From Halobacillus sp. Nhm2S1 (GTDB taxonomy: Bacteria > Bacillota > Bacilli > Bacillales > Halobacillaceae), in contig NZ_JAIEZV010000001.1 of assembly GCF_019599545.1 (NCBI RefSeq), forward strand, positions 992,001-1,056,000: a stretch of DNA of 64,000 bases, given 5' to 3'. Of the stretch, positions 63,519 to 64,000 are shown piece after piece. The notes under the pieces were generated by a model. The model had not been told where the DNA came from, made no database searches, and saw only the letters and a program-made list of their open reading frames with translations. The first letter of the stretch is position 1, and each line of letters starts with the position of its first letter. Made by a program: the position numbers and the translations under genes.

Positions 63519-64000
63519 TTATCTTTTGTCCGCTTTCCGATTCTTCAAGCTGATTACCGTAACCGCTATGACAAACAAAGAGAGTACTCCACCGACGAAC
63601 CCTATAAACAGCCAGTTATAGCCGCTATTAGGTTCAACGATGAAGACGTCAGCTGTTTCACGTTCCATACCAAGGCGGTAGGACCCATCGCTTTGCTGAC
63701 GGACAAGACCATCATGAAGCAAACCTCTTAACTGGTGGTCATCTTCCATACCTTCCAGGGTCATGGTGCGGGTCTCTTCTGCATTATTGAGGGCTACAAC
63801 CATGTCATTACCATCATATGTGCGTTTGAAAACGACAAGTCCGTCCTCGTTGTACAGTTCGCGATACTCCCCTCTGGTAAGGGCTGGAAACTGTTCTCTC
63901 ATCGAATTCAGTTTTTCTATCCGTTTTTTCAGTTTTTCATCCCCGGCTTTAAAATTCATCATCGGGAGATTTTGCGGATCTCCTCCATCATCTATAGGGG
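63519..64000 (-). CDS. C-terminal part of a membrane-anchored alpha-amylase (GH13), 5'-truncated by window edge
   Basis: The frame stays open to base 64000 and reads PIDDGGDPQNLPMM before NFKAGDEKLKKRIEKLNSMR, the end of an alpha-amylase barrel followed by a beta-sandwich (MVVALNNAEETRTMTLEG, GLVRQQSDGSYRLGME, TADVFIVEP). A C-terminal membrane helix (about residues 118-138 from the first internal Met) ends in a basic tail KNRKADKR, so the enzyme would be anchored on the outer face. It hydrolyses alpha-glucans. About two thirds of the gene lies outside the window. Confidence 0.85.
   Translation of the reverse strand, partial: PIDDGGDPQNLPMMNFKAGDEKLKKRIEKLNSMREQFPALTRGEYRELYNEDGLVVFKRTYDGNDMVVALNNAEETRTMTLEGMEDDHQLRGLLHDGLVRQQSDGSYRLGMERETADVFIVEPNSGYNWLFIGFVGGVLSLFVIAVTVISLKNRKADKR

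Overview
The window looks like the chromosome of a spore-forming, halotolerant member of the Bacillaceae, close to Halobacillus, Thalassobacillus or Virgibacillus. The signs are strong AGGAGG-type ribosome binding sites, frequent GTG and TTG starts, spore crust and coat genes, a T-box leader, very acidic linkers in secreted lipoproteins, and gene order largely collinear with the yjaV-yjcH part of the Bacillus subtilis chromosome. This assignment rests on protein recognition and gene order, not on a search. No prophage, insertion sequence with a transposase, or CRISPR array was seen.

Region 1 (1-13.7 kb): a minus-strand set for reductive pyrimidine catabolism (partial preT, an N-carbamoyl-beta-alanine amidase-like nitrilase, mmsA), a stress-type SDR dehydrogenase, a lipoprotein, and an alkaline phosphatase preceded by a four-unit Pho box. 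Two identical tRNA-Val(GAC) genes flank a DUF2254 membrane protein. The yjcH-yjcG-yjcF operon, a DUF421 membrane protein and an MBL-fold hydrolase follow.

Region 2 (13.7-18.3 kb): a sporulation neighbourhood (yjcA, small coat-like proteins, cotZ, cotO), an EAL-domain protein and fabI with a candidate FapR operator.

Region 3 (18.3-36.4 kb): conserved core genes yjbQ, mgtE, prpE, yjbO, nadK, yjbM, yjbK, yjbI, spxH, yizD, pepF, coiA, mecA, yjbE, spxA and yjbC. Spx, its ClpXP adaptor SpxH and the ClpC adaptor MecA all lie here, together with the small alarmone synthetase. Two related non-coding composite repeats (18.42-19.16 kb and 34.66-35.11 kb) interrupt the gene order; the first carries an extra nested repeat of about 286 bp.

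Region 4 (36.5-51.5 kb): the oppABCDF oligopeptide permease with a CodY-like box and a hairpin after oppA, trpS behind a T-box, yjbA, an LCP-family protein, fabHF with a second FapR-like site, med, a yjaV-like gene and several small proteins.

Region 5 (51.5-64 kb): uppP, molybdopterin genes mobB-moaE-moaD, the yitW-yitV-yitU block, a decayed HAD hydrolase gene next to a perfect 25-bp inverted repeat, an unusual glycine-asparagine-glutamine repeat protein, small membrane and DUF proteins, a Nfu N-terminal-domain protein, a BsuPI-type lipoprotein, yitT, a DegV protein, a DUF4349 lipoprotein, and the 3' end of a membrane-anchored alpha-amylase running off the right edge.
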